Assembly: GCA_965243255.1 (NCBI GenBank)
Contig: CBDEUH010000004.1
Coordinates: 1,302,001 to 1,366,000 of the forward strand
Reading direction: 5' to 3'
Origin: Bin87 sp965243255
Lineage (GTDB): Bacteria; Chloroflexota; Dehalococcoidia; Lucifugimonadales; UBA3495
DNA: 64,000 nucleotides
This document shows, piece by piece, positions 16,108 through 24,891 of the stretch (positions are counted from its first letter, which is position 1; the number at the start of each line of letters is the position of its first letter). Below the pieces are notes generated by a model. That model searched no databases, was not told the origin of the DNA, and saw only the letters and a list, made by a program, of their open reading frames with translations. The position numbers and the translations under genes are program-made.

Positions 16108-16319
16108 TTGCGGCCGGCATTATTGCAGGATTCGTGGAGCCGGACTACCGCAGCACCGGCGTGGGCAGGGAGGTGCTGAACTTTGCCCTGGAACACGCGG
16201 CGGCCAACGGATGCGGCACCGTGGAACTGGGCACTCCGTATCACGGCGAGCGGCAGATTCAGTTCTACCAACGGGCCGGTTTTACCGAGGTGGGGGCGCG
16301 GCTGCGCTGGCGCAAGTAG
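16101..16319 (+). pseudogene. GNAT acetyltransferase C-terminal remnant
   Basis: About 73 codons resembling the acetyl-CoA-binding half of a GNAT N-acetyltransferase: PDYRSTGVGREVLNFALEHA (motif A with the pyrophosphate loop) and ERQIQFYQRAGFTEVG (motif B). The first 70 or so residues of a normal GNAT domain are missing; the frame is closed by a TGA at 16098-16100, inside the end of the preceding gene. The earliest plausible start is GTG at 16134, giving 61 residues. It is best read as a decayed gene, although expression of a small protein cannot be excluded. Confidence 0.7.
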
Positions 16320-16523
16320 GGCGTAGTGGGATTTGAGGCGGCTGCAAAGGGTTAATTGCGAATCACCATGACCGGCAATCCGGAGTGGGGAACGACAATA
16401 TGGATCCTTCCGGCGCTGGTGTACTGCCGGTTGCGCCCTCTGGGCAATACCGATAAAGTGAGCGAAACCGAACCCAACCTACTGCCGGGCTTTCTGCCGG
16501 CGGTACTAATTGGAGGTATCACA

Positions 16524-17279
16524 ATGGCCAGACTGGAAGGCAAGGTTGCGCTGATCAGCGGCGGCGCGCGGGGCCAGGGCGCCGTTGAGGCCCGTATGTT
16601 CGCCGAAGAAGGCGCCTCGGTCGTCATCGGCGACATTCTGGACGACGAGGGCCGGCAAACAGAGGCGCAGCTGCGGGAGCTGGGCTACGAGTGCACCTAC
16701 GTGCACCTGGACGTTACCAACGAATCCGACTGGGATTCGGCGGTGCAGTCCGCGGTGAGCGCTTACGGCAAGCTGGACATACTGCTGAACAACGCGGGCA
16801 TCCTCATCCGCAAGGGCATTGAAGACACCACCGCCGAGGATTGGGACCGCATCTTTGCCGTGAACGCCAAGGGGGTGTTCCTGGGCACCAAGGCGGCCAT
16901 TCCGGCCATGCGGGAGAACGGCGGGGGTTCCATCATCAACATATCGTCCACCGCGGGTTTGGTCGGCAGCCCCAACGGGTCGGCCAGCTATACCGCCACC
17001 AAGGGAGCGGTGCGCCTGTTCACCAAGTCCACGGCCATCCAACACGCCAGTGAGGGGATACGGTGCAACTCCATCCACCCCGGCCCCATTGAGACCGACA
17101 TGATCGCGGACACGCTGAACGACCCGGCCAACCTGGCATTGCGGATGCAGCGGCTGCCGCTGGGTCGGGTGGGGAAGCCCAGCGAAATCGCCTACGGCGC
17201 GATTTACCTGGCCTCGGACGAATCGTCCTTCGTTACCGGCTCGGAGCTGGTGATCGACGGGGGAACGACGGCGGCGTAA
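16524..17279 (+). CDS. Short-chain dehydrogenase/reductase (SDR) family oxidoreductase
   Basis: A 251-residue classical SDR. The NAD(P)-binding motif GGARGQG is at residues 13-19, followed by the acidic GDILDDEG that suggests NAD preference, LLNNAG near 88-92, and the catalytic Ser in ISSTAG with Y156 and K160 (YTATK). The C-terminal VTGSELVIDGG is typical. The ATG at 16524 is chosen for its GGAGG at a spacing of 7; an upstream extension to 16356 has no SDR homology. It leads a group of three closely spaced genes with an amidohydrolase 12 bases later, so it may oxidise or reduce the substrate of that enzyme. Confidence 0.93.
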   Translation: MARLEGKVALISGGARGQGAVEARMFAEEGASVVIGDILDDEGRQTEAQLRELGYECTYVHLDVTNESDWDSAVQSAVSAYGKLDILLNNAGILIRKGIEDTTAEDWDRIFAVNAKGVFLGTKAAIPAMRENGGGSIINISSTAGLVGSPNGSASYTATKGAVRLFTKSTAIQHASEGIRCNSIHPGPIETDMIADTLNDPANLALRMQRLPLGRVGKPSEIAYGAIYLASDESSFVTGSELVIDGGTTAA

Positions 17280-17291
17280 GGAGTCATTGCC

Positions 17292-18101
17292 ATGCCCCCG
17301 GTAATTGATACGCACTGCCACGCCTCTCCATACTGGTTTGAGCCGGTGGAGATTCTGCTGGACGAGATGGAGCGGGCCGGCGTTGACCAAGCCGTGCTGA
17401 CGCAGTTCTTCGGCGTCTTTGACAACGACTACCTGGTGGAAGCCGTTAAACGGTTCCCCGGACGCTTTGGCGTCATCGGCATCGTTGACCACACGCAGCC
17501 CGATGCTTTGGCCCGGGTGGCGGAACTGCACGATCAGGGCGTGGAGGGTCTGCGCTTTAACTGCTCCTGGCGCACTGCGGGGGACGACCCGCTGGCGCTG
17601 TGGCGCAAGTGCGCCGAGTTGGGAATGCGGGCCAGCGTAATGGGCACGGTGGAGCAGTACGCCGACCCGGAGTTTGAGGCCATCATCCAAGAACTGCCCA
17701 ACCTGACGGTGATTATTGAGCACCTGGCCGGGGTGGGCGCGTTCTGGGGCCCGGGCCGGGCTGATAAGGAGCTTCCCATGGAGGCCTATGGGCAGGCGTT
17801 GGCGTTGTCCAAGTACCCCAACGTGTACGTGAAGGTGCCCGGCCTGGGCGAGTTCTGCCCGCGTCCGATACCCTTCCGCCAGCCGATACCCTTTGACGAC
17901 ATACCGCCGCTGATCGAGATGGCGGTGGAGGCGTTCGGAGGCGACCGGCTCATGTGGGGCAGCGACTTTCCGCCGTCGGCCAACCGGGAAGGGTATCGCA
18001 ATGCGCTGCGCTTCCCCAAGGAGCTGATTGAATACCCCAGCGTTGAGGCGCGGGATATGGTGTTTGGCGGCACGGCGGCCAACCTCTGGGAATTTCGATA
18101 G
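17292..18101 (+). CDS. Amidohydrolase family protein (COG2159-like TIM-barrel hydrolase)
   Basis: A 269-residue metal-dependent hydrolase or decarboxylase. The N-terminal metal motif is IDTHCH with H8 and H10. A central VIIEHLAG supplies another histidine, and the C-terminal LMWGSDFPPS contains the conserved Asp and is the hallmark of the amidohydrolase-2 group, which includes decarboxylases such as ACMSD and lactone hydrolases. The substrate is unknown. It lies between an SDR enzyme and a beta-sandwich protein in one operon. Confidence 0.88.
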   Translation: MPPVIDTHCHASPYWFEPVEILLDEMERAGVDQAVLTQFFGVFDNDYLVEAVKRFPGRFGVIGIVDHTQPDALARVAELHDQGVEGLRFNCSWRTAGDDPLALWRKCAELGMRASVMGTVEQYADPEFEAIIQELPNLTVIIEHLAGVGAFWGPGRADKELPMEAYGQALALSKYPNVYVKVPGLGEFCPRPIPFRQPIPFDDIPPLIEMAVEAFGGDRLMWGSDFPPSANREGYRNALRFPKELIEYPSVEARDMVFGGTAANLWEFR

Positions 18102-18117
18102 GACAGGAGGTAAGAGT

Positions 18118-18639
18118 ATGCCCCGGTTTGCAGTTGACTTGAACACAGCCGACGGAAGGGCGAAAGTAGGCGGGCAACCCTGGCGGGTGGCTCCCGGCCT
18201 GGTACCCGGCGAACCCAACGAAGGGTTGACGGCGCGGCTGTTGGCTACGTCGGCACGGCTGGCCGACTACGACGATTCAGCCTGGGACGTGTGCGACAAC
18301 GTGCGGCAGAGCCTGTCGGAGGGGTTCACCTTCGCGTGGTATCGCATCGCGGTGACACTGCCGGAATCGATTGACGGCGTGAGCGTGGCCGGATACCGGG
18401 TCTGGTTTGAGACCAACTTTGACAACTACGGCGAGGTGTGGGTGAACGGCGAAATCGACCGGGCTTACGGCAGCATCGTCGGGCTGAACACGCCGCACCG
18501 GGTGGAGATTGCTGAAGTCGGAGAGCCGGGGGCGAGGTACGTCATCGCGTGCCTGTGCCTCAACGGGCCGCTGGCGGCGCCGCGCGGGGGCATCTTCATG
18601 CGCTTTGCGACGCTGGCGTTTGAGGCGACGGACAACTAA
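18118..18639 (+). CDS. Galactose-binding-like (glycoside hydrolase family 2 sugar-binding-type) protein
   Basis: A 173-residue beta-rich protein that resembles the jelly-roll sugar-binding domain at the start of family 2 glycosidases: DYDDSAWDVCDN, FAWYRIAVTLP, and VWFETNFDNYGEVWVNGEIDRAYGSI in pieces. Here it stands alone with no catalytic domain. The ATG at 18118 is preceded by AGGAGG; a longer frame starting in the previous gene is unlikely. No signal peptide is seen, so it is probably cytoplasmic. Its role with the neighbouring SDR and amidohydrolase is unknown. Confidence 0.65.
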   Translation: MPRFAVDLNTADGRAKVGGQPWRVAPGLVPGEPNEGLTARLLATSARLADYDDSAWDVCDNVRQSLSEGFTFAWYRIAVTLPESIDGVSVAGYRVWFETNFDNYGEVWVNGEIDRAYGSIVGLNTPHRVEIAEVGEPGARYVIACLCLNGPLAAPRGGIFMRFATLAFEATDN

Positions 18640-18679
18640 CCCCGTCGGAGTTTCAATCACTCGGAGTTGCGAGACGAAT

Positions 18680-18704
18680 AAGGGCGGGTATGAAACCCGC
18701 CCTT
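18680..18704. terminator. Palindrome between convergent genes, likely bidirectional terminator
   Basis: AAGGGCGGGT (18680-18689) and ACCCGCCCTT (18695-18704) form a perfect 10-bp stem with the loop ATGAA. It lies 40 bases after one gene end and 27 before the other on the opposite strand. Confidence 0.7.
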
Positions 18705-18731
18705 GGTGTTTGTCGGTTGCGGTTTGGCCGC

Positions 18732-19478
18732 TTACGACAGGTGCTTGGCGTAGAAGTCGAAGATGCGGGGCCAGGCGGCGTTGGAAGCTTCCACGGCGTA
18801 GCTGGTGCGGTCAACGGCGACGAAGCCGTGGCCGGCGTTGGGGTAGATTTCGTACTCCCAGGACTTGCCGGCAGCCTTGATGGCAGCATCGGTGGCCGCC
18901 ACTTCCTCTACGGTGGGTCGGGCATCGTCAGCGCCGAAGATGCCCAGCATTGGGCAGGAGAGGTTGGCGACGAACTCGATGGGAGCGTGGGGCATGGCTG
19001 CCGTGGGGGGCTCGCTGTCGCGCGGGGTTACGCCGCCACCCCAGCAGTCAACGGCGGCGTCGATGCCGGACAGCTTGCAGGCGGCCAGGAAGACCTGGCG
19101 TCCGCCGGAGCAGAAGCCGATGATGCCGACCTTGCCGTTGTAGTTGGAGAGGTGGCGCAGGTAGCTGATGGCGCCGGCGGCGTCGCCCATGGTGCGTTCG
19201 TCGGGCATACCGCCCTTCTCGCGAATGCTGTTGCTGTTGGCGACGGGGTCGTCGTGGCCTTCGCGGTAGTGCAGGTTGGGCATGATGGCGATGTAGCCGT
19301 TGTGGGCGAACTTGCGGGCCATTTCCTTGCTGGCCTCGTCCCAGCCGGGCATGTGGTGGAACAGATGGACGGCAGGGAAAGGTCCGGGGCCCAAAGGCCG
19401 CGCCAGGTAAGCGTTGATGGGGTCGCCGTTGTGACCTTCCACCCAGATGTGTTCGGCCGTCATTCCTTGGTAAGCCAT
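18732..19478 (-). CDS. Dienelactone hydrolase family protein
   Basis: A 248-residue alpha/beta hydrolase. The nucleophile is C123 in GFCSGG, the dienelactone hydrolase variant of the usual Ser elbow; the acid is D184 or D185 in GADDARP, and the base is H217 in NAGHGF. The ATG at 19478 has a GGAGG ribosome site; a 35-residue upstream extension is not conserved in the family. The family opens lactone rings in catabolism of chlorinated or hydroxylated aromatics, which fits the ring oxygenases in this genome, but the substrate is not defined. Confidence 0.9.
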   Translation of the reverse strand: MAYQGMTAEHIWVEGHNGDPINAYLARPLGPGPFPAVHLFHHMPGWDEASKEMARKFAHNGYIAIMPNLHYREGHDDPVANSNSIREKGGMPDERTMGDAAGAISYLRHLSNYNGKVGIIGFCSGGRQVFLAACKLSGIDAAVDCWGGGVTPRDSEPPTAAMPHAPIEFVANLSCPMLGIFGADDARPTVEEVAATDAAIKAAGKSWEYEIYPNAGHGFVAVDRTSYAVEASNAAWPRIFDFYAKHLS

Positions 19479-19616
19479 GTCTTGATTACCTCCGATGTGG
19501 TGGTTTGGTTGGCGCAATGGAAACGGTGGATTGTGTCCGACAAGGGACGTTGGCAGGTTACTATTGAGCGTGGCAGGTGTCAAACGGAGGCAGGAGGGAT
19601 GCCGGATGTCAAGACG

Positions 19617-20393
19617 CTATAACAAGCCCGCCTGTGTCAGCAGGGCGTGGAGCATTCGGGCCATTTGACGTTGGTGATAGGGCGCGAAGGCTGCGAACTC
19701 GCGGAGGTTGCGGGCTGCCTCCTCGGTCGGGTTGAAACGGTCGCCCATCAGGTGGTAGTCGCCGGCCAGCTCGCGGTTCCAGATTCGCAACTCGTCGAGG
19801 GTGAGTTGGGGCTCGAACTGGAAGCCGTAGGAGAGGCCGAAGCGAAAGGCCATGGGGAAACGCACGTAGTTGCCATCGCGGCGCAGCATGGTTCCCTGCG
19901 CCAGCAGGGTGCCATCGGGGGGCACGGTGAACTGCTCGCCGTGGAGGGTTGGAACCAATGGAATCTTGATTTCGCCAAATGCTGGGTCGGCTGCGCCATC
20001 GGCGGTTATGTCAATCTTGCGCAGGCCGAACTGGTAGCCGCCGGTGGGAGCGACTGCGCCGCCCAGCGCGCGGGAGAGCAGTTGCGCGCCGAGGCAGATG
20101 CCGACGACAGGCGTTGGGGCTGCATTGCCCACATCGCCGGTGGCGGCGGTACGGAGATACGCCATCTCCTGGCGCAGCGCCGGGTAGTCGTCGTTGGCGG
20201 ACATGGGGCCGCCGAGGGAGATTACCAGGGCAACGTCGGACAAGTCCGGCGCATCGAAGGTGGTAAAGTCGGGGGCGCCGGCGAATAGGGGAACGATGGT
20301 GAGCGCGAAGCCGGCATCCTGCAGGACGGAGGTGAAGTTGGCGCCGAGGGTTTCGACGGGGTGATGCTGGATGATGACGGCGTGCTTGGTCAT
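19617..20393 (-). CDS. Class I glutamine amidotransferase-like protein
   Basis: A 258-residue protein of the GMP-synthase-like glutaminase fold. The nucleophile elbow is VVGICLGAQLLSRALGG with C100. The family histidine and glutamate are expected in the HGEQFTVPPDGT and FGFQFEPQLT segments. It stands apart from any synthetase domain and is most like the free-standing GATase1 proteins, some of which act on gamma-glutamyl compounds such as putrescine or amino acids. It overlaps the upstream NUDIX gene by 4 bases (ATGA), so the two are translationally coupled. Confidence 0.85.
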   Translation of the reverse strand: MTKHAVIIQHHPVETLGANFTSVLQDAGFALTIVPLFAGAPDFTTFDAPDLSDVALVISLGGPMSANDDYPALRQEMAYLRTAATGDVGNAAPTPVVGICLGAQLLSRALGGAVAPTGGYQFGLRKIDITADGAADPAFGEIKIPLVPTLHGEQFTVPPDGTLLAQGTMLRRDGNYVRFPMAFRFGLSYGFQFEPQLTLDELRIWNRELAGDYHLMGDRFNPTEEAARNLREFAAFAPYHQRQMARMLHALLTQAGLL

Positions 20394-20917
20394 CGTCGTT
20401 TGGGGTTAATTCGTGACAAGTCGGCGAGCACGAGGCGGTCGGTGGGGAAAGCAAGTGGTTCCGGTGGAGCGTCGGGCGGGAACCAGGCTACCTGGTCCAA
20501 ATCGTCGGAGGCGTGGGGTTCGCCGCCGGTCTGCCTGGCGTAGAACCAGACGCCCACCGTGAGCGAGTTGGAGTTGTGGAAGTTGGAATGGACGGCGCAA
20601 ACCTCGCCGATGGCCACTTCAAGGCCGGTTTCTTCCAGGAATTCGCGGCGGGCGGCATCGCGGATGTCCTCGCCCCATTCCACGTAGCCGCAGGGGATGC
20701 ACCACTGGCCGACGTTGCCGCCGGCGGAACGGCGGCCCAGCAGGATGCGGCCCGTGTCATCCAGCAGCACCACGGCGACGCCGACGGCCGGGTTGCGGAA
20801 GTGGACGAATCCGCAGGCGGCGCAGGTGGGACGGGGAAGGCCGCCGCGAATCGTGGGGGTGAGAAGGCTGGCACAACGCGGGCAGTAGCGGTAGTCGGGG
20901 GCTAGGGATTGAGGCAT
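20390..20917 (-). CDS. NUDIX hydrolase with N-terminal zinc ribbon
   Basis: A 175-residue protein. A zinc ribbon at the N-terminus has C12, C15, C32 and C35 (YCPRC and TCAACG), as in NADH pyrophosphatase NudC-like proteins. The complete NUDIX box starts at G77 and includes E83, R91, E92, E95, E96 and G98. It should cleave a nucleoside diphosphate linked to another group, releasing a phosphate-containing product; NAD(H) is possible but not shown, because the NudC-specific SQPWPFPxS motif is absent. It is the first gene of a two-gene operon. Confidence 0.9.
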   Translation of the reverse strand: MPQSLAPDYRYCPRCASLLTPTIRGGLPRPTCAACGFVHFRNPAVGVAVVLLDDTGRILLGRRSAGGNVGQWCIPCGYVEWGEDIRDAARREFLEETGLEVAIGEVCAVHSNFHNSNSLTVGVWFYARQTGGEPHASDDLDQVAWFPPDAPPEPLAFPTDRLVLADLSRINPKRR

Positions 20918-20971
20918 TAGGCAGGAGTTAATGGATTTACATCAATGGACAGGATGGGCAAGATTTTCTGG

Positions 20972-20991
20972 ATTCCCGCTTTCGCGGGAAT
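20972..20991. repeat. Short palindrome of the widespread TTCCCGC-type
   Basis: ATTCCCGCTTTCGCGGGAAT forms a 7-8 bp stem with a TTTC loop and is followed by GAC. Palindromes of this form occur as dispersed intergenic repeats in many bacterial genomes. It lies between a gene end and a start on the minus strand and may act as a terminator. Confidence 0.6.
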
Positions 20992-21021
20992 GACAATGAG
21001 TAGGTGGAAAGGCGACGCGAT

Positions 21022-22602
21022 TTACGTTGTCGCGTGGCCTCGGCGGAGGGCGCGGCCGGGCAGGGCGCGGGTGTTTTCGCCCTGATCGATGACCACCTGG
21101 CCGTTGACGATGACGTATTCGATGCCCACCGGGTATTGCTTGGGGTCTTCCTTGGTGGCCAGCGCCTTCACCGTGTCGGGGTTGAACACCACGACATCGG
21201 CCTTGAAGCCATCGCGCAGCAGGCCGCGGTCGGGGATGCCGAGGCGTTGGGCCGGGAAGGAGGTCATCTTGCGGATAGCCTCGGGCAAGCGGAGGTGCTG
21301 CTCGGCGCGGACGAACTCGGCCAGGACGATGGGGAAGCAGCCGTAGGTGCGCGGGTTGGGGTATTCGCCGAACAGGATGGCGTCGGAGGCGATCATGCCG
21401 TAGGGGTGGGAGACGAAGGCGTACAGAGTCTGGGCGTTGGTGCCCAGGCCGACGGTGCTGATGCCCAGGTTTTCGGAGAGGAGCAAATCGAACAGAGCGT
21501 CCGCCGGTTCCTGGCCGCGCATTTCGGCGATGTCGGTGATGAGGCGGCCGTCGTAGATGCGGTTTTCGGGACGGGTGAAGTTGGTAAGCCAGTTGTTGGC
21601 CAGGCGGCTGGGGGTGATTTCCCGTTTCATCCGGGCGCGGTCATCGGCGTCCTGCAGGGCGGCGATGAGGCGTTCCGGGCCGCCGTCCTTGGCCCAGTGG
21701 GGGATGCCGATGGTGGGCGTGGTGCCGGAGTAGGGGTAGGTGTAGCAGTCAAAGGTGCAGTCGATGCCCTCGGCGCGGGCGTCCTCCACCAGCTCCAGGT
21801 GTCCGAGGTGGCTGCCGACTCCCGACACCGACTGCCGGTAGTGGGTCAGGTGCACCGGGATGCCGCTGCGCCGTCCGATGTCCACGGCCTCGTGCCAGGG
21901 GGCGAGGTAGCCCTGGCTGAGCAGGCTGGCGCGGGTGTGGGTGTGGTAGTGGCCGCCCATTGACGCGGCGGTTTCGGAAAGGGCCACCAACTCGTCGGTG
22001 TCGGCGTAGGCGCCGGGCGGATAGTCCAGGCCGGTGGACAGGCCCCAGGCGCCTTCTTCCATTGCCTCGCGGACGACGGACTGCATATCGGCGATTTCGG
22101 CGGCGGTGGCCGGCCGCTGCTCCCAGCCGACGCTCCAGATGCGGACGGGCGAGTTGCCCAGGATGTAGGCCATGTTGATGGCGACCGTGCCGTCGTACTT
22201 GCCCAGCAGGTCGGCTACGGTGAGCCAGTCGGCCGGCATGGGCGGATAGCCGTTGAGCCCGGCGTCCAGCCAGATGTAGCGATGCAGCTCTTCCTGGGTC
22301 TTGAATGGCGCGTGGGAGATGCCGTCAATGCCGACCAGTTCCGTGGTAACACCCTGGCGCACCTTGGGGTCGTGATGGGGCTCGCCCAGGATGGTGAGGC
22401 CGGCGTGGGAATGGAGGTCGATGAAGCCAGGGCAGACGACGTGGCCGGTGGCGTCAATGACGCGGACGGCGTCCTGACGCAGGTGGGCGTCGTCGCCGCG
22501 GTGGATGGAGACGGTGTCGCCGGAGATGGCGACGGCGGCGTGAAAGCCGGGGCTGCCGGAGCCGTCGATTACCTGGCCGTTGGAGATGAGAAGGTCAATC
22601 AT
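21022..22602 (-). CDS. N-acyl-D-amino-acid deacylase (D-aminoacylase) family amidohydrolase
   Basis: A 526-residue amidohydrolase. The N-terminal beta-sandwich starts MIDLLISNGQVIDGSGSPG, a strong family signature, followed by PGFIDLHSHAGLT with metal ligands H64 and H66, and GVTTELVGIDGIS. Conserved downstream histidines occur in GGHYHTHTRA and PVHLTHYRQS. The ATG at 22602 is used because the frame upstream runs into a dispersed repeat. Relatives deacylate N-acyl-D-Glu, -Asp or neutral D-amino acids; many environmental members are uncharacterised. Confidence 0.9.
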   Translation of the reverse strand: MIDLLISNGQVIDGSGSPGFHAAVAISGDTVSIHRGDDAHLRQDAVRVIDATGHVVCPGFIDLHSHAGLTILGEPHHDPKVRQGVTTELVGIDGISHAPFKTQEELHRYIWLDAGLNGYPPMPADWLTVADLLGKYDGTVAINMAYILGNSPVRIWSVGWEQRPATAAEIADMQSVVREAMEEGAWGLSTGLDYPPGAYADTDELVALSETAASMGGHYHTHTRASLLSQGYLAPWHEAVDIGRRSGIPVHLTHYRQSVSGVGSHLGHLELVEDARAEGIDCTFDCYTYPYSGTTPTIGIPHWAKDGGPERLIAALQDADDRARMKREITPSRLANNWLTNFTRPENRIYDGRLITDIAEMRGQEPADALFDLLLSENLGISTVGLGTNAQTLYAFVSHPYGMIASDAILFGEYPNPRTYGCFPIVLAEFVRAEQHLRLPEAIRKMTSFPAQRLGIPDRGLLRDGFKADVVVFNPDTVKALATKEDPKQYPVGIEYVIVNGQVVIDQGENTRALPGRALRRGHATT

Positions 22603-22642
22603 GGCGGCATGATAGCACAAGGGTCTTGCACGGGATTGGGAT

Positions 22643-22659
22643 GAGCCTTCGACAGGCTC
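22643..22659. repeat. Short palindrome GAGCCT-N5-AGGCTC
   Basis: GAGCCT (22643-22648) pairs with AGGCTC (22654-22659). With its flank CAGGCTGAGCGG it resembles a dispersed intergenic repeat family seen in many genomes. It lies in the divergent spacer between two genes. Confidence 0.5.
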
Positions 22660-22745
22660 AGGCTGAGCGGGGGCAGGAGCGGTTGCGTAACGGGGTTTGC
22701 GTCCGTACACTGCCGACAATCAGGAAGCTACCAACGGAGGATAGT

Positions 22746-23528
22746 ATGAGTGAACTGGATGCTCGCTACGAGCGGGGGCAGGAAACCCGGCGGATGTTTG
22801 GCGGCGGTCAAATTACTGGTGGTTCGTCGCCGGGGGCATGGGACATCGCGCCGGACCTGGAGCGCATCCTGGGCGAGGCGTTGTTCGGCACCATCTGGAA
22901 GCGGCCGGCGCTGACGCCGGCGCAAAGAGAGATGATTACGCTGTCCAGCCTGATAGTGCTGAACCGGGAAGTGCAGCTGCGCCGACACCTGGGCAACGCA
23001 CTGAACATCGGGCTGACGCCGGAACAGGTCGTGGAGCTGATTATCCACGACACCTGGTACAGCGGCGCGCCGGGCGGCATCCAGGCCCTCACCATCTGCA
23101 AATCGGTGTTCGAGGAGCGGGGCATCGACTTCACGCCGGCCCGCATCCACGACGCCAACGAAGACCCGGACAGCCTGTTCCAGAGAGGCGATGAGTATCG
23201 CCGCAACTACATGGGCGGAGGCGGCAGCCGGCCGGCTCCACCGACGCAGGCGGAGGCAGAGCTGGGCCGCATCACCGGCGAATATTACTGGGGCGCGACG
23301 TGGACGCGGCCGGGCCTGGACCTGCCCAGCCGGTGCATCTGCACCATGACGTGCCTGGCGACGCTGGGGCGGGAAGGGCCGCTGCGCAGCCACATCCGGG
23401 GCGCGCTGAACATCGGCCTCACCCAGGACCAGATTATTGAGGTGTTCGGACACATGACGCTGTACTCGGGCATCCCGTTCGCGCGCGGGGCAATGGACAT
23501 CGCCAACGAGATTTTTGCCAGCGGCTGA
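22746..23528 (+). CDS. Carboxymuconolactone decarboxylase family protein with two CMD domains
   Basis: A 260-residue protein made of two CMD repeats. The first (about residues 35-120) has ALFGTIWKRPALTPAQREM and LNIGLTPEQVVELIIHDTWYSG; the second (about 170-258) has YYWGATWTRPGLDLPSR and LNIGLTQDQIIEVFGHMTLYSG. The CxxxH redox motif of AhpD is not present, so it belongs with the gamma-carboxymuconolactone-decarboxylase-like proteins, not peroxidases. The ATG at 22746 has GGAGG at 5 bases; the longer frame covers a repeat. Likely role: ring-cleavage product metabolism, substrate unknown. Confidence 0.85.
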   Translation: MSELDARYERGQETRRMFGGGQITGGSSPGAWDIAPDLERILGEALFGTIWKRPALTPAQREMITLSSLIVLNREVQLRRHLGNALNIGLTPEQVVELIIHDTWYSGAPGGIQALTICKSVFEERGIDFTPARIHDANEDPDSLFQRGDEYRRNYMGGGGSRPAPPTQAEAELGRITGEYYWGATWTRPGLDLPSRCICTMTCLATLGREGPLRSHIRGALNIGLTQDQIIEVFGHMTLYSGIPFARGAMDIANEIFASG

Positions 23529-23551
23529 CCTGTCCCAATACCGGGATGGAT

Positions 23552-23585
23552 GAAGGGCCGGCTTCAATGGCAAATCCGGCCCTTC
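23552..23585. terminator. Bidirectional hairpin between the CMD and MFS genes
   Basis: GAAGGGCCGG (23552-23561) pairs with CCGGCCCTTC (23576-23585) over a 14-base loop, directly between convergent gene ends. A short T-rich stretch follows on the plus strand. Confidence 0.65.
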
Positions 23586-23586
23586 T

Positions 23587-24855
23587 TCAGTCGCAAATGG
23601 GGGTAGGCGTTCCCGGCGTGCGGACGCCGCCGTCGCGAACCAACAAGGTGGCCACCGTGGCCGCTATTGACAGGGCCAGCATCAGCAGGAAAGCGGGGTC
23701 GTAACTGCCCCAGATGTCGAAGGACAGGGCACCGACCAAAGCGCCCAAGCCGCCGCTGACCTGGTGAATGCCCGAGATGGTGCCACTGACTCGGCCCAAC
23801 CGAGCCGAGCCGAATATGTTCCCGGAGAAGATAACCGTGAGCGGGGCGGTCATGAGGAAAGTGAACCCATACAGCAGCGCGTAAACCACCACCGCCGGGT
23901 GGGCATGAGTCCAGACCACGAGGGCAAAGATCCCGATGCGCATGACGAAACAGAGCAGCGTCGGGCGGCCCGGTCCCATGCGGTCGGCCAGGAATCCGGC
24001 GGTCAGGACGCCAAGCAGGCCCATCAGGCCCATGAGGGCCAGAAGATTGCCGGCCAGCACCGTGCCGATGCCAATGTCCAGGGAGAAGGCCACCACGTGG
24101 GTGGCCACGAAAAAGTCCTGGAAGCCGCAGATGGCGTAGATTCCCATCAACAGCCACAACTGTCCGGACGTCAACAGCCGTTGGGGTTCCGGCGGCGTCG
24201 TTTCGGCCACGGATGCTGCGGCCGTTGCGGGAGCGCTCTCCACATTTTTCGCTGGGGGAACCGATTCCGGTTGGAGGGATTGACGCGGCGCGGACCTGAC
24301 GGCGAGCAGCACGATGGGGGCCAAGATCGCCAGATAGGCCACGCCCAACGCCGCATAGGAGGGCCGCCAGTCGAAGCGGGCCAGCGATTGGGCCAGCAGG
24401 CCGACTATCACCAGCTGCCCGGTGGCGTTGCCGGACACGGCTACGCCGTTGGCCGTGCCGCGCCGTTGCGGGAACCAACGCACTATCATCACGCTTACGA
24501 TTGGGTTGGAGATGGCCGCGTTACCCAGGGCGAAGACCACTCCATATACCAGGAAGAACTGCCACGGCGCAGAAACCACGCTCATCAAGCCGATGCCGAC
24601 CCCGCCCAGCACCACGCCAGCCCCGGTAATCCAGCGGAGGTCGTAGCGGTCGGCCAGACGACCGATAAAGGGCATGGCCAGGGCAGACACCAGCATATAT
24701 TCGGTGATACCCAGGGACAGCACGGAACGGGTCCAACCCAGGTCGTCGGACATGGGCTTGAGCATAAGGGCAAGGGCAGAGCGTGACCCTCCGTTGAAGA
24801 AGAGGATCACGAACCCAGTAGCCAGAATAACCCAGTGGTAGTTAGTCCTGCGCAT
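23587..24855 (-). CDS. Major facilitator superfamily transporter
   Basis: A 422-residue integral membrane protein with about 12 hydrophobic segments in two halves, joined by a charged, Pro/Ala-rich loop (about residues 185-225). The loop after the second helix carries FIGRLADRYDLRW, a form of the MFS signature GxLaDrxGrk; the equivalent in the second half is AGFLADRMGPGRP. Its general look is that of the monocarboxylate/oxalate-formate antiporter group. The cargo is unknown. It starts 36 bases after zwf and could be cotranscribed with the pentose phosphate genes. Confidence 0.88.
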   Translation of the reverse strand: MRRTNYHWVILATGFVILFFNGGSRSALALMLKPMSDDLGWTRSVLSLGITEYMLVSALAMPFIGRLADRYDLRWITGAGVVLGGVGIGLMSVVSAPWQFFLVYGVVFALGNAAISNPIVSVMIVRWFPQRRGTANGVAVSGNATGQLVIVGLLAQSLARFDWRPSYAALGVAYLAILAPIVLLAVRSAPRQSLQPESVPPAKNVESAPATAAASVAETTPPEPQRLLTSGQLWLLMGIYAICGFQDFFVATHVVAFSLDIGIGTVLAGNLLALMGLMGLLGVLTAGFLADRMGPGRPTLLCFVMRIGIFALVVWTHAHPAVVVYALLYGFTFLMTAPLTVIFSGNIFGSARLGRVSGTISGIHQVSGGLGALVGALSFDIWGSYDPAFLLMLALSIAATVATLLVRDGGVRTPGTPTPICD

Positions 24856-24891
24856 TGCAGAATCACCGCGCGACCCGAGGGTGAATTCGGC

